DNA from: Xiphophorus maculatus
Lineage: Eukaryota > Chordata > Actinopteri > Cyprinodontiformes > Poeciliidae
Direction: 5' to 3'
Length of the DNA: 64,000 nt
Assembly: GCF_002775205.1 (NCBI RefSeq)
Contig: NC_036461.1
Coordinates: forward strand, 20,973,645 to 21,037,644
How positions within the stretch are numbered: position 1 is the stretch's first letter; every line of letters begins with the position of its first letter. The position numbers and the translations under genes were made by a program. Of this stretch, positions 9,431-24,400 are shown piece by piece. The notes below the pieces were generated by a model. That model made no database searches. It worked only from the letters and a program-made list of their open reading frames with translations, and was not told the origin of the DNA.

Positions 9431-12400
9431 CTGGGGGAACAGAGGTTGATACATAAACGACACACATGAATATATAAAACAAAAATGACTTTGAAAAAAA
9501 AAACATCAGTACATCTATATGAACCTGGTACAAAGGATTCTAGTGTTGTAGGTCTCTGAAGACTTGACTGCTTTTATCATCCTGGTTTTAATCATTTACG
9601 TTTAAGAGACCTGGTCAGAGTTCATGCATTTTTTAGTACAAGAGAAACATATTTTAATGTGATTTCTTTGGTTTTAGGCAGAAAAAATTTCTATTTAAAA
9701 TATATTTTTAAAACTGTGGAGAGCATTGATTCATGTAGATTCATTTCATTGGTTACTGACACAAAATATGATCAGAACCACGAAGTAACTGAAGCATAAA
9801 CACGTTACTGATTAATCTTTATAAAAAGCTGTTAGCATCAACATGCTTATTAAACTAAAGATGCACCAAGTTTGTGATTGGAATCAGCTGATGTTTTTAG
9901 CTTGACTGATCAGTGAATGCATGCTACACACACTCAGGTTGTAATCCCAACACTCTTTGGTGCGGATGCTGACTCAGTATTGGTGAGGTGTTAAAGTAAA
10001 GTCAAAAGAAGCAGAGAAATGTAAGAAGCAAGAAACTGTACAATTGCTTCTTGTAATTGTAACAGTGCATGAGAAAAAAAGAGAGAGAGAGATTTTCACC
10101 AGATAACAGGAAGGCTGAAAGGTCCGCAGTAAAATTGCTCTGTTTTTTTCTTTTTGAGCTTTCAATCTTATATTTTTATCTGTTGGAAACCTATTGGAAA
10201 ACTCAGAACCCAAATATAGACGAAGACTGCTGTTTTAGTAATGCTAACTGTGCTAACCATAGCAATTGCTAAAGGCTGTTTCCAAAGAGGCTATACTTAT
10301 ACCTACTACATTTAACACAAATCTAATGCCTTAAATGTAATTCTGCAACTGAAAAATAATTATGTTAAAATTTTGAATTGCTGTCTTCTTTCTGTATGTT
10401 ATTATAGTGTAATTTATAAAAATGTAAATAAACTACTTTTATGGTTAGAAATAATGTCCATAAAGTACACAGTGCTGCATGAAGTAAAACCAACAATCAG
10501 CCACATAAATAATGGTGTCTGAGAGGGCTTGGAGGGTTGACGGTGTTGAAGACTTGAGCTCACCTTGGGCCTTCTGGCCGTGGTCTGAGAAGCACAGGGA
10601 GGAGAAAGTAAAGGAAGCAGCGGAAGGTCAAAGGGCAGGAGAAGGAGGGATTGGAAGAAGGGAGGAAACAAACAGCCAGGGTTAGAAATTTAAGGCAAAA
10701 TTCATTGTAATTGGGAAATCACAGAAAAAAAAAGGAAAAAAGGGTGGATGATAGCGATATGACCGATCTGTAGTGGAATATTTTCTACTTCTCCGATAGT
10801 AAAATTTCCTCCCGTCCATCTTATTGACTATTCTTTTAATAACAGCTCTCAGCTGGTCTGTTGTACCTCATGTCTTCCACCCACATGACCAAAACCACGG
10901 GAACAACAACGCACTGTGACTGGTACGGCTACTTCGACATCAATGCCCACTTTGTGTCTCCATCCATCTCATCTGAGCCTGGATCTTTTGTTCTGCGTAC
11001 ACAATGCAGTCGGGCTAAGATAATAGCTTGTTATCCCAATACATCACTTGTCGAGACTGAGACGCCACACAAGACGGACCGAAGGGGAACGCAGAGAAAT
11101 CTGAAGAGACTCCACAGCAAACCAGTCACTTTTCAGCCAAAAACGCTTCCTGAAACCCAGAATGTCGAGCAAACAATAGCGATAATTTGCCAGCAATGGG
11201 TCTTAAATCGCTGCAGAGAAATTTTAGCCTGCTCTGCTTTGCTGAATTGCTGTGATTTGGCCACTTTGGAGTATGTTTGATGCCACCAACCTTGCTTAGC
11301 TTGACATGAGAGGTTGAGCAGCTAAAGCCTGTCCTTTGCCTACATCTCCCAGAACGCTGTGCGGTTCTGGATCGGAGTTCAGGGAAAATTTGGAATATTC
11401 TATCAAACGTATTATCTATTGATATTGATCCTGCAACTTTTGCAATATACATACATATATATACTCTATATATATATATATATATACTGTATATATATAC
11501 AGTATATATACAGTATATAGTTTATATATATGTGTGTTGATATTGCTCAGTCCTAGTACATATAGAATTAGAATTTAGAATATATGTTGGTTTGTACAGA
11601 GTTTTTTCCTTATAATAATAATAAATTAAATTATCATTTAAAAACTGCCTCTTATATTTGCTCAGAACAGAAAAATTCAAGAAAAAATAAAAAAGGGTGC
11701 AAATACTTTTATGATACTGTAAGTCTAAATTGATCATTGCAATCTACATTTTTCTTATGTACACAGGGTTTCCCTCAGTGTATTATAAGCCTGGCGGGCC
11801 CCCAGGCTAAGCATTACTTCTTTATTTAAGTCTTTTTAAAATGTTTGTATGTTTTAAGGCTTTATAGTTGGTGTTCAGGTATTAATCTTCCAATCTTTTA
11901 ATAACACATAATTATCAAGTGATATTTTCAAATTTCCTGTCAACTTTAAATATTTTTTTAACTCAAAAACCGCTGGATGAACGACTGCCCTGGCACCCAA
12001 CCACTGGGCTTAGCAAGTTTCCTGAGGGAAACCTTGCTACATTTCTCCTCTTTTAATATAACAGAATCACATGCACAGACATTATGGAGTTCCTCTGCTT
12101 TTATCTTCTACTTTTTATTTCCACCGTTTTTTTGGCCTTCTGCACACCCACCCCCAACTCTGCTTATAGCTTTAGGCATCATTATCGCTTCGGCTCCTTA
12201 TCGCTCCTTATCGGATTAGTGGGATCGTTCAGATGAACCGAGCCTGAGTAATCTAAACAGCTGCAGCCAATACCCAGCGAGAGCTACCAATCTAAAGCCA
12301 CCACTACATTATCAGGACAAGCACAGAAATATGATTTAAAAACACGTTGTGTGCAAAGTGGAGCTGCTTAATAAGATGGAAAAAAACTAAATAAAAAGTT

Positions 12401-15400
12401 TTCATTGCAGGCTAAATGCAACACAATCATTTTAAAGATGTAGACACATGCTTGAACACAAAAAACACGTACTAAACAATAAGAACACAGCAGGAAGACT
12501 CTCCAATGTCACTGAAAAAAGGGAGAAAACTTCAAAGCATGATCTTTGTAAAATTATAGTATGACGGCAACAACGACAGCAAAGGCGACATCCCTACAGA
12601 AAAAAAAAGAGGATTATAGGAAGTTCTGTACCTTCCGGGTTGTAGGAGTCTGTCTCATCATATTTGTAGGAGGACAACACACACACACACACAAGAGACA
12701 GTCACCAAGAAACACGCACAGAGGAAGGAGATAAAATAGGTAAAGATCTACGGAGAAAAAGAGTTCAGGACAGACAGGCTGGAAGCCGAACAATCAGGAC
12801 AGGCAGCGGCTCAGGCTGGGAAGCTGCAGTGGAGCAAACGGCCGTGACGATTTTATTCCCAGGCTCCCCCCCTCCCCGCCTCGGTCCATCCCTTCCTCCC
12901 CGCTGTCGTCCTCCTTTATGTCCTCTTTCTCGGTTTCTCTCATAATCCGTTAGCCGGAGCCCTCGGTCGATGCCTCCTCTGTGCTCTCACCACCGCTGTC
13001 GCCCCGGCTACACAAGAGATGCTTCTGCCTCCCTTAACCTACCGCTCCCCTCTCTCCCACCCCAAACTGCGATTTGTCAGCCCGGACCGATGCCGCGCGC
13101 CTGCATTACATCACTGTGTGCCCTCCCTGCCTCCTCGCTGCTCACCCACTCATCACCACCCCGACCAGAGACAGACAGACAGGGAGGGAGGGATGGGTGA
13201 GGCAGCAACTGGGGACAGACAGAGGCTGAGAGACAGAGGAGGGCGGCGCCGTGAATGGAAGTGTTGAGGTGGGGTGCGAGGGAGGGGGGGGGATAAAAAT
13301 GAGCAGCAATGCTGATGCAAACCTCTCGTCTCCTAGCAACACTGGTAGGCCCTCCAATGGGATTATTAAAACAAGGTTCACAAAAACCACAGGGGATTGT
13401 TGGATGGGGCGGAGGGGGGGTTATACCTGATGTGCTTCATGGAGTCACTCCTGATTATTATTCATTCATTTCTTCAAGTCATTTCTGAATCTTCCTTAGA
13501 TGATATATTTGAATATCATATTTGAAAAAAAGGGGCAATAAATCAACCTGTTGCTGGTAACAGAGAGTCTTGACAGGTGGTAAAATAAAAAAGGTCTATC
13601 CACCTAAAGGTTCTAGCCAAGTTGGGTGCAAGTTGGTTAATGCCCTCCCCTATGGAGAAGGGACTATAGTGCGTCGACTAAATGCTATACCACTCAGTTG
13701 AAATGAGGCAAAACTGTACTTAAAGGCCACAAGTGATGTACATTCTTGTGGCAGTATTGCATAGTATTGAATTTGTATATTTTCCTGATATTGTGCGTCC
13801 CTAATTTGATCTAAGCCGTTCCATTGTAGCTTTGTCAGTAGGTTCTGATTCTTTGTCCAACTGGAAGGTGAACCAGTGCCACAGTCTCAAGTCTTTCTCA
13901 GTCTCTAACAGGTTTTCTTCCAGCATTGCTCTTTATTTAGAACCATGCATCTATACATAGTATATATGACCAGCTTTTCTATTTCAGTTAAGGTTAAGCA
14001 GCATAAGAGTTTCTGACAGTGTTTGTAATGTATTTGATTTGTGTTGCTCTATTCCATAAACTCCCAATAAGGTATGTTGAGTTATGTGGCTGTAAGTGTG
14101 GTGAAAGGTGAAAAGGGGCTGGTCACCCGTACCTATTAGCCCTACTTTCACCCCAGAACGCGCAACGATTGTGGTAAAACAAGGTTGCAGTGTAGTATCA
14201 ATAATCTAAATGGTCATTTGAATCCTTAACAGAAAAAGCGAGTTGAGTAACTACCACGATATCTCCCTCAGCTCCACTAATCTCCTCCTCTCGGACAACA
14301 TCTCAGCAGGACGTTAGAGAGCAGAAAGAGGATTAATTTGGGGCCGATACCCTGATTAACTGCAAGCTTTGAACCTAAAGCACTATCATAGAAAAAAACC
14401 CAACTCTGTTTATGTGTATCATAGCAGAGCAGTCGAGGGAAATCTGTTCGGTTTAAATATTTAACGTCTTTCTCTCTAAGCCATTTGCTTTCTCTCCACT
14501 CTGCGATTCAGGAGATGCTCTCAGAGTGATGGAGTGAGAGGCTGGAGAACAGAAAGGAACGATGAGCTCAGATGCAGATGTATCAGGTTCCTGCCTTCCC
14601 AGGAAAGAAAAGCTATATTGCCCCAGGGTCACTTGGTGCAAGACAGATAGGGGATAAAATTACCACCATGGAAGCATTAGCAACACTTTACCAAACACCA
14701 TCAGCTGGTATGGGGTGTGCATGTCCACAAGATACACGTCTCCTTCCCTCATCTGTAAAAAGAATGCATACGTCCAGCACTGCCTTGTGTGTTTCTGAAA
14801 TGTCAGCTTTCCTCAGATTGAACAGTGGAGGTTCGTCGTTGGACCACGGTAAAGTTCAGCCTCCTGGATGCTGGAAATGATCGAATATAGCAGGCCGACA
14901 GGAAATCTATGCTCTGCAGGTCTCTGCAGGCGGGAGGGCGTCTCATTTCACCTCGGTCACACTCTGACATTTTCCGTTCGCTACGACGGAGGAGCGTCCG
15001 CGCGTAGGAGTCAGAGGACGATGGTTAACGAGCCACAGTGGATCTCATGGTGAGTCCAGAAAAAATTAAATAAAGGATGTAAACAGATTTTTAAAACTGC
15101 AAAGTATATTTGAGTAAATATTTCCAGCCTGTTATTTCTGGATCCGTCATTGTATTGAAGATATACATATCCTGATGGAGGACAAAAAAAAGCTGATCAG
15201 TGACTTTCCGCTTTGCGCCTGCTGCAGGACGATTTGTTCACATATGCAGCAAACGTCTCTAATTAGCCTCTTGCAGCACCAACATCCACTGAACTGTCCA
15301 CTTTCTAAAAGACTAAGCAACGATGCAGAACTGAATTGTTTCTGGTTCAGAAAATTTGCTACCATTGATTTTAAGTTTGTTTCTTTTTCTACAAAGAAAC

Positions 15401-18400
15401 AAATAATACCACTGATACATATGAACTCGGAGAAGATTCTGAAACTACCTCCAGCTCCTGATGCTACAGAAATCCTCATTTTAAAAAATCTGTCAACTGC
15501 ATGAATGAAACAAAAATAATGAAATAATAAAAATCCCACTATGTAGTCAGATAAGATGTTTGTTAAAGGGGCAGAGTTATGTGTCTTCTAGGCATTTAAT
15601 AACACTTTATAGCTTTATTAAGTAAATATGTTAACTTCAGTTGTTGTAAAAATATTGTATATATGAAACATGACTTAAATTACAGTTCATAATTTAACAC
15701 CTTGAATTAATTTAACTTCCTGAAACTCCACCTTCAGGAAGTAATTACAACAAGGCCCCTTTATTAACCCTTTAACTACCTTTTTACCATGTGCATCATG
15801 CTGTGAGGCAGATTAAAGGATATGAAAACTGTATTTTGAACTTAACTTCATAATAATAATACTAATATCAATTAATTATTATTATCTTAATTTTTTTTTA
15901 AGATAACAGATTTTCTAGTCTAGTAATGTCTTCCAGCTTACAGATCATACGCAAAAAGTGAACTTAGCAAAAAATTTTCTATTCACCATGAATGAAAATA
16001 TGCAAAAATAGTCTGTGAAAACTGTGCTAATTTAAAATCAGATCTATACTACAAGGTCTGAAAATATTAAAAGTGTCTATCGAAAATAAAGCATTTTTTA
16101 TTTTTCTTTCATCACACGTAAATATGCACAAGAAGCAGACAGGCAGAGAGCGTAGAGACGGAGCAAACATGGCGGACGGAGTTGAATGAATGCAGAGTGA
16201 GCCGGTGAGGTGGAGTGAACGGTTCAGGTGAAGACAGACTCTCTTATACAAACGCAGAGCGCCTCGCTACAAACAGCGGGGGGCGGCGGAGCGGTGAGCT
16301 GCGAGGAATCATGGGAATGATGCAGCGGCAAGGCCATTCAGAGCCACGGCTACCACGGCGACAGCGGCCATTATCATCACCAGAACACTGCAACAGTACC
16401 GAGTTTAGGGAAACATGCTGCACCTTTTTGGGCTTCAGTCCTCGCTGCGTGGTCCAAGGAGGGAGAGGAATGAGTGGGGGGATGGAGGTTAAAGGTCAAG
16501 AGAAAGACAGCGGCATGCAGGGGTTGACGGGAACTTGGGTGACTTTTGGTCATCTTTGGAGAACCGTAGACAGATTTACAAGTCGTTTAGTTGGTTTATT
16601 TTCTAACGAGTTGCACATGTAGCGTCCGATAAGAGTATTAACATTTATTAAACTTTATCATGTTTCATCATAATCACAAATTTCGATGTGTTTTATTTGG
16701 ATTTTACGTGAAAGACCAACACAGAGTAGAGGATGAAAGCAAAGAGAAACAACAAGACTTTCTGCAAAAATAAACAAAATGTTACCAAGTATTTTTGGTA
16801 TAGTTTCTAGTGCAAATATTTTACTTCACTTGAAATAAGACAAGACCAACATAGAAGTTACTTTTCAGCAAGATATAGGAGCTTGTTTTGAGTCAATAAT
16901 TCCTTAATATGAGTTTTTTTTAAAAAGTACTCGTTTCATTGGCAGATTGTTTTACTTATAACATGGGGAAAATGTCTTGTTTTCAGCAAAATAATCTGCC
17001 AATGGAACTAGACTTGTATCAAAATGATGTCTTTAAAACCCGACTTTGCAACTCATAATTATTACTTTAAAACTCAATTATGACTAAAACTCAGAATTAT
17101 GAATTTAAACCCCATAATTATGACTCAAAAACTCAAAGTTGCGACTTTAAATTCAAGTCATAATTTATTACTTTAAAACTCAAAATTCTGAATTTAAAAC
17201 CTGTAATTGGACTGTTGTTTATCTTTCATGGCAGAAATGGGCTTCTGTAGAAAAGCACACCCTGTGCCTCATGTTTACTGTGTCCACTGCGTTTCTTGTG
17301 ACAAAAGGAACTTTTTATAGCTTTGCTTGAGCATTTAAAACTCTTTTTCCTCCATTTGCATATATAATCGCAGCAAAACAGTATTCACTTATGATATGAG
17401 ACTGCTGAAGGCAATTGTTTCCACTGAATGGTACTTAACAGTAGGAAAAGGAACTGAAAATTGGAAAACTCTGCCTAACTTTTCTTCCCCTTCACAGTCA
17501 TGTGCTGCTTTGTGTCGGTCTGTCATTTGAAATCCCGATAAAAGGCGCTGTGGTTTGAGGTTTTAAAACGACAAAATGGAGTATAGAAGTTTTTGCAAGG
17601 TAGAGTAAAAACAGAAAACAAAATGTGGTAAATACCACAAATGTTTTTGTAGCTTTACTTCAGTTGCTACTTAAAGATGAGACCTCAAAGCTGTGAAAGT
17701 TTCACCTCTTTTCAGGGAACTTTCATCAGATTTCTGAAAGACTAAGGTAAGCAGTAAAACAGTTTGAGCTGAAAATCTCACATAAACTACATGCAAATAA
17801 ATCATACACTAAAAACACGCTAATCTAAATCCCGTTAAGCATCAGATGTGATTTAATTTAAAGGAAATACTGCCCCCTGCTGGACCAAACATTAGACTCT
17901 GGATTCTGGACCAAAGAAGCTAAACTGCATTGTTGGTTTCAGATGTTTTTTTGAAGTTTTTGAGTTTCTGCATGAATGCGAAGCATCATTTATAACAGGT
18001 TAAACTGCCAGTTATCAGATCAATGCTGAAGCATGCTGAAAATTAATTTCTTTTACAGTAAACAGGAACACAACGTCACTTTTAGTGTTTTATCTACTGG
18101 ACACAACTTATACCAGTGTGGATGACATTTGACCTACCAGTTTGGCAGACTTGGACGTCTCCAGGATCTCTGCAGAGATAAAACAAAGAAACAAAGACAT
18201 ATAGTCAAATATCGTTATCATACAACTCTGCTTTACAAGTTGTAAAGTTTAGAGACACATCCTGTCATAAAGACTACAAAGTCAATACAATATGTTATGT
18301 TTTGAACAGATTGTGACCACATTACACTGCACTGTCATCTCCAGATGAAGCACTTCTATTAAACTTCCCATATACTGACCTTTTCCCTTTTATTTAGCTT

Positions 18401-21400
18401 TAGCAATGGATCTTTTAAGCAACACGTTAGAGATATTGTTTTTTTATCGCAGGAAGCTGTTTTCGGCAAACATACTAATATTTATTAAGATTAGTCTTAT
18501 AAAGTATTTATTAGAAAGCCATAATTAGTTTTTTCTGATCATTGTGAAGATATGAAACACTCAAGAAGCACAAGTACTGTGTCATGTGTCGTTTTTCTCT
18601 TCATACCTAACCCACGGTGGCCTACAGGTGGAAACGAAACAAAAAGCACAAACACACAAAAAGAACGAATGCAACCAAAACAAAAAATTATGCAATCACA
18701 GAAAAAAATGTTGCATCAAAAGGAACAAAACCAAAAGGCAAAATGGCGCAAACAGCAAAAACAACAGCAACAATGCTGCAAACTCAACCCACGAAAAGCT
18801 CCGGACCACTAGGGGGAGTCGGCCACCAAAATAAGTGACCAGACCCTCTGTGAAGATGGGATGTCATTATTTAAAGAGATGTGGAAAAGAGAATGAAAAG
18901 GTGCATTACTGTTCTGAAACATTCATTTGTACCATTCTCCATTAACCTGATAAATGGCAGACTAGCGGGGCCCGGACAGAGTAACAGGAGGTCCAGACGA
19001 TGACCAACAGCAGCATGCAGAGGATGTATTGTATGTGAGTGGAAATGGTACTGCCGATCTGATATTTTGCTTTTATGTATTTCTGTTTTCATGTATTTAT
19101 TTATTTTTATTGTTGTATTGCAGTTTTTGCCCCTGCTTCCAAGAGAAATTTCTTATCTTATCTTATGTCTGTTTCCAATACACATTCTTTTACAATATTA
19201 TAAAACAGCAGTGTATTGACGCAGGTAATATTGCCTACTCCAGACTCCCCCTAGTGGCCCAGAGGATGGCTGTTTGGCAGGATGAGTTTACAGCATTTTA
19301 TGCTTGTTGCTGTTTTTACTATTTTGCTTAATGCTTTTTTTTAAGTTTTAATTGTTTTGACTTTGTGAAGCCCTTTGTAATCTATATGTGTGTGAAAGAT
19401 GAAACAGAAATAACATTTTAGTTACATTTAGTATTAGTAATTTTTTTTCTCACTTTTTCCACCTCCTGTTGTTGCAGAATTTTGCTTGCAGTTGCAGCAT
19501 CTTTCTTTTGAATGTTTTTTTTCTGTTGATTCTTGGGCGTGGGTTTTTCTATTTTCTGGGATTGTAAAATTTTTCCTTTGCATGGTTTTTCCTGCTGTTT
19601 GTTTATTTATTTATTTATTTAGAGTTAGTGTTTTTGGAGTTTCAAGCAGTGTCAAATTTAAGCGCATTTTTGCCATTTTTGCATCCGTCGGCCACTTTAC
19701 AGTCAGCCAGTCTCTGGAAACACTAAATGTAAATTCTGCCGGGAACTCTACGAACGTGTTCGACTTGCTTCACACATGCGAGCGCTCACCTCGTTTGGGG
19801 ACCCTGCCGGTGGTTGGCTCGGGGGTCTCCGGGGAGGTGTCAGCGCCGTCGTCAAACAGCTGGATCTGAAACAGAGACAGAGAGCAGGAATGAGTCGGTC
19901 ATGTCTGAAAAAAACAAAAACAAACAAAAAACACAGACTTCCACCTCCAGCCCGCTTTACAACGAGGCGGACCAATCCAACACCCTCATCAACCTCATGT
20001 TTCACCGATACAAAACAACAGAAGACTTTTTATAATTCATGAAAGGCCTTTAAAATATTTAGCTCAACTGTTAACTACTGCAGGTATTTAGGATGGGCTC
20101 TGAAAACACGATGGAAATTGTCATTCGGAGATGAAGACAAACCAACCAGATCTGCATTTTTTAATTGCAGCCTTGAATTATTATGCGATGACAAGAAGAC
20201 ACATGTAAAACATGCTGAGCCACACATACCAATAAACTTGTGTTCAAGGGGAAGAAGAAGCCCTGAACGTGTCAAACAGCCGAGCTGCCTGGAGAGGAAT
20301 TCAGTCGACTAGATGAGGCACACGGCTTTTTCTGACTGTGGAAAAAGTTGTGTGTTTAAATGCAAAAGTGGTTTAAAATTAAACCACTTTGTGTCGGGCA
20401 GAAGTTTGTTTACATTTTAGACATTGAAGTTTCAACTGCTTTAGCTTCAACAGAAAGCAGAAGATACGGATGTTGGCGATAGAGATGTGATCAATATCGA
20501 TAAATTGAATGTTGAAAATTTCGATGAACTCCGATCCAGAACCGCACAGCATTTTGGGAGACGTGGGCAGAGAAAAGGCTTTAGCAGTTCAACTTCTCAC
20601 GGCCAGCTAAGCAAGGTTGGCGCCGTCAGCTAACTAACTCACTCACTCTTTGGTTGCCTAGCAACAACTTGTTGAGTTACTTGCACAGCAGCAGCAGTTT
20701 CAGGTTTCGTCACCTTTCCTCAAAACTGGCTAAAAATAAAAAGCAACCGCATTGAGTGGAAACTGTGGAAGAAGGAGGAGCAGTTATGCAGCCAGTCTGG
20801 CTGTATTTCAGATATTTAAAACTAATTACTAATCAATAATTATTGATACAGACTGATATGTTTTATATGTTTATATGTCGCCCAGCCCTACTCTAATAGT
20901 TTGGGTATTTTGGTTAAAACCTGGACATAGCTGGGTATTCCAATAGGACAATGATTGCAAAGACACAAACAAGTTTTAAAATGGAAAAAAGAGACTAACA
21001 TTCACCTTCTAGAGTGGCTTTTGCTTTAAACCTATTAAAAATATCAGCGGTGCTTAAACATGGGGTCAAAATGCAAAAAAACAGCTTATTTAAATATTAT
21101 TTAGCAATTTTGACAAGAGGAGTGGCTGAATATAAAGCAAGGGTTATGACAGAACTTTATTAATGTGTGTTTTTTCTGCAACTTGCTACGTTGTAGAAGA
21201 AACCTCCACTGAAACGCCCCACGAATCAGTGGAGGTGTATGTATATATTTGAGCCTTTTACATAAACTTTAAGAGATAAAATATGCCATAAACTCAAATA
21301 AAAACAAACCTGCAGCAATGGAGAACAGGGTCTTACTGCAGGGGGAAATGTTCCCACCCACAGTAAGAGCCTGAAAATGAACCTAAACCATCCAAACATA

Positions 21401-24400
21401 ACACCAGGTGTAGGTGGGAAGGAACAGCCCCGCTCCGGGACACAGGAGAATTTCTGCGGCACATCTTCTATATATTTTCAACTCCACAGAAAGATGCTTC
21501 AATGAGTGGTTTTGTTTTCCTGCATTACCTGAGACTGCCTGACGAAAATGCCGTAGTTCTCCTGGCAGGTGAAGTAGCGCTTGCCCTGCACCGTGCCGTC
21601 GTTCTTGCCCTTGGGTTCGTCCAGGATGACGCCCACCCACTTCCCGGAGGCGAACAGCGTGTTCCCGATGTAGGCCACCGTGCCGCGCTGCCCCTTGCCG
21701 ATCACCTCCACCAGGGAGCCCACCTTGGCGGGCCGCCCGCCCCCATCAGAGCTCATCCTGCTGCTACCGCTGCTGGTGGTCTGGGTGGGACAGGGGACAA
21801 GTAACATGCTTAGCTCATATAAACGCAACACGGATGGTGACTGAAAACAACTTACGATGTCCTTTTGTGCTCCAAAAACTTCACAAATTCAGTTTTTTTC
21901 CCTGACTTTTCAGCTTTCTGCTCATATTGGTTGTGAATGTAATCTATTTCTGTTACTTTCAGCTGTTTTCTCTTGTCCTTTTAGACTGTGTTGTTAAATT
22001 TACATACCTGATTATGAATAGGTGTAAAAAATAAATTTAATAAAAGCTGTTGAAAAGGAAGTGATTCTGCTTTGATGTTTTATTTAGAACACCAAAAATA
22101 GATCATGTGTTGCAGCAAAGAGACAGCAGATAAAAGCTGATATTAAAAATACAAGAAGAAGAACTACACTTACAGTTCATTCAAATATAAAGTAAACCAG
22201 GGCTGCAACTAACGAGCAATCAATTCATCTATTTGTCAGATTATTGTAAAAAAATAAATAAATCTGCAAATTCTGCAGATTTTTTATTTAGCAACTTTAA
22301 AAAAAACTTTTATATAAAAAAAATTTAAAAATCTTTTTGCCTAAATTGCAATATCACAGCATTCCTTTAGTGAAATTGAACCAAGTGAAGCTAAAACTAC
22401 GGCGCTTGAGATTTGAGCAAGGGTCCAGCAATAAAATACAACAGCTATTTTTTAAGATATCTTAACATTTTAAACATGCTTACACATTTCTGTACAATAA
22501 ATGACCAGTTTTGATACATGTAGTGTTTTTTGCTTGTATACGGTATATTGTTGAGTTTGGTCAAATCTGAGAGGAGACAGAAAAAAACAAAAGAAAAAAC
22601 AAAACAAAACAGGAATGCACTGATGTGAAAATTTGGGCCGATACCAATAATAATATTGAAGTTATAGCCAATATTTACCCATATACATGTATATGTTCCC
22701 CTACAATGTTGACAAAGTGAAAAAAATGACCACTTCTTCTCTGCTTTAGTAAAGCACGCCACAATCCGGTGCTGAACTACCATTACTGTCACACAAGCAA
22801 ATAAATATCGGATAGATACCGATATGCTAATGCTGATATATCGTGCATCAATAGCAACATTTTATACTTTTACTTTAACCCTCTCAGATGTCTGGGTGAA
22901 AAAAAAGTCAAACAGCATCCTTGTCCTGATCCTGCTTTTTTGTTTTTAAGGAAAAGACAAATCCTGCTGAGTCTTCTTAATGCAGAGCTTGTACATGGAG
23001 AGGAAAACACACATTGAAACAAACCTATCCTTGCTTTCACCAGTTTTAGAACGTAATAATGCTGCAAAACCCAATTAACAGTGCGATGTCCAAGAACTGA
23101 CGGTGAGTCAGCAGAATGGCACACACAGGAGAAGATTTTATTACTCTCCAAAGGAACATGACCGGACTCTCCTTGAGCTTCCTGTAAACACACACCGTCC
23201 GTGTAGCCTGTTTGATTTAAAAGTTAAACCAGCTAGAAAACCTACATATGAAGCAATTCATAACAAACAGCAGCAGCATAAAGGTCAAACTAATTTGTCC
23301 AATCGATGTCGAGATTCTATAGGCTAACTCTCCTGAAACTTCTTTCAGTAGTTGATCACATCTTAAAATTATATACCATGTATCAAGTCACTCATTCTCA
23401 AGTATCGTAAAACTATATGCTGTTTATATGAAGCCTCTTTCTGATCAAAAGGGGCCTTTCCAAAACTTACACAGGCTGAAAAATCAAGCTAACATTCAGA
23501 GCAGTAACATGCTAATAGTTAGCCGTGACATGTTAACTATATTTCCAAGCTACATTGGCCATTAGCAGCAACACACTGTTCTTGCTAATACCAACAGCAC
23601 CAACAACATGCTAGCTGATATAGCTAGCATGTCAACAGCTAGCCATATTGTCCATTAACAGCTGTGGGTAATGGCTGATATAGCTAGCTGCTATTGCTGC
23701 TAATGGCCGACAAAGTTAGCAAATGGCTGAGATGGTCATGTAATGCTCCAATCACATGGAAGTTAAGAGGGGAAATAAAACTGAAAACTTGACATTGCCA
23801 TCTCAAAATGGTAGATAGAAAAGAGAAAGAATAAATTTTAATGATAGAAATTAGTCTAGTAAAATCACTTTAAGGCCTCGGATGGAAACAAACTTTGCTG
23901 GATGATAAATGGTGGCAAAAGTTATTGCAATAAACAATGCATACGCTCTCAAAACAACAATATTAGGTAATACAGCGGTTATGGCAAAATAATGCAAGAA
24001 TACATTCTCAATAAACTTTAATTTCTCAGAAAAACGATAAATCATGCAAGAGGAAATTATTGAGCTCTTTTTAATTTCTAATGCGATCGATTTATTGCAA
24101 TAGGCCTATTCACTGTAACCAGAACCACAAAGAGGAGGTAGCTGGAAAAGTATTTGTCAAACTATTTTAACCCATCGAAAGGCTAAAAAAAGGAAAGAAT
24201 TTAGTTGAGCTTAAGTTTGGGGGAGATGCTAAACCCAGAAGGAGCAGCAGGGATGAAGAAAAAGCAAGAAAAGAGTCAGCACTGCAATTCCATTTTTACC
24301 AACGCGGTACAGCCCTATAATCTCAAATATGAACTACATCAACTGCTTACATAAAAGAAAGCATTACTAAACCATAAGCCAGTAACTAATTTAAACTCAG

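Noticed and set aside
9221-9463. Overlapping open frames on both strands at dctn1 exon 8
   Set aside because: High GC content makes all frames open; only the minus frame with [12 protein letters not shown] is conserved, and it ends at the splice donor at 9253.
14572-14880. A 102-codon open frame in dctn1 intron 5
   Set aside because: No recognisable domain, no splice or promoter support, and no biased codon pattern.
16160-16400. Alternative promoter with a YY1-like 'aacatggcggac' site in dctn1 intron 4
   Set aside because: There is a single motif in a modestly GC-rich patch, with no exon or conserved start attached; too weak to annotate.
18552-18838. Three overlapping Lys/Gln-rich open frames
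   Set aside because: They arise from an A-rich low-complexity tract; no frame has family resemblance.
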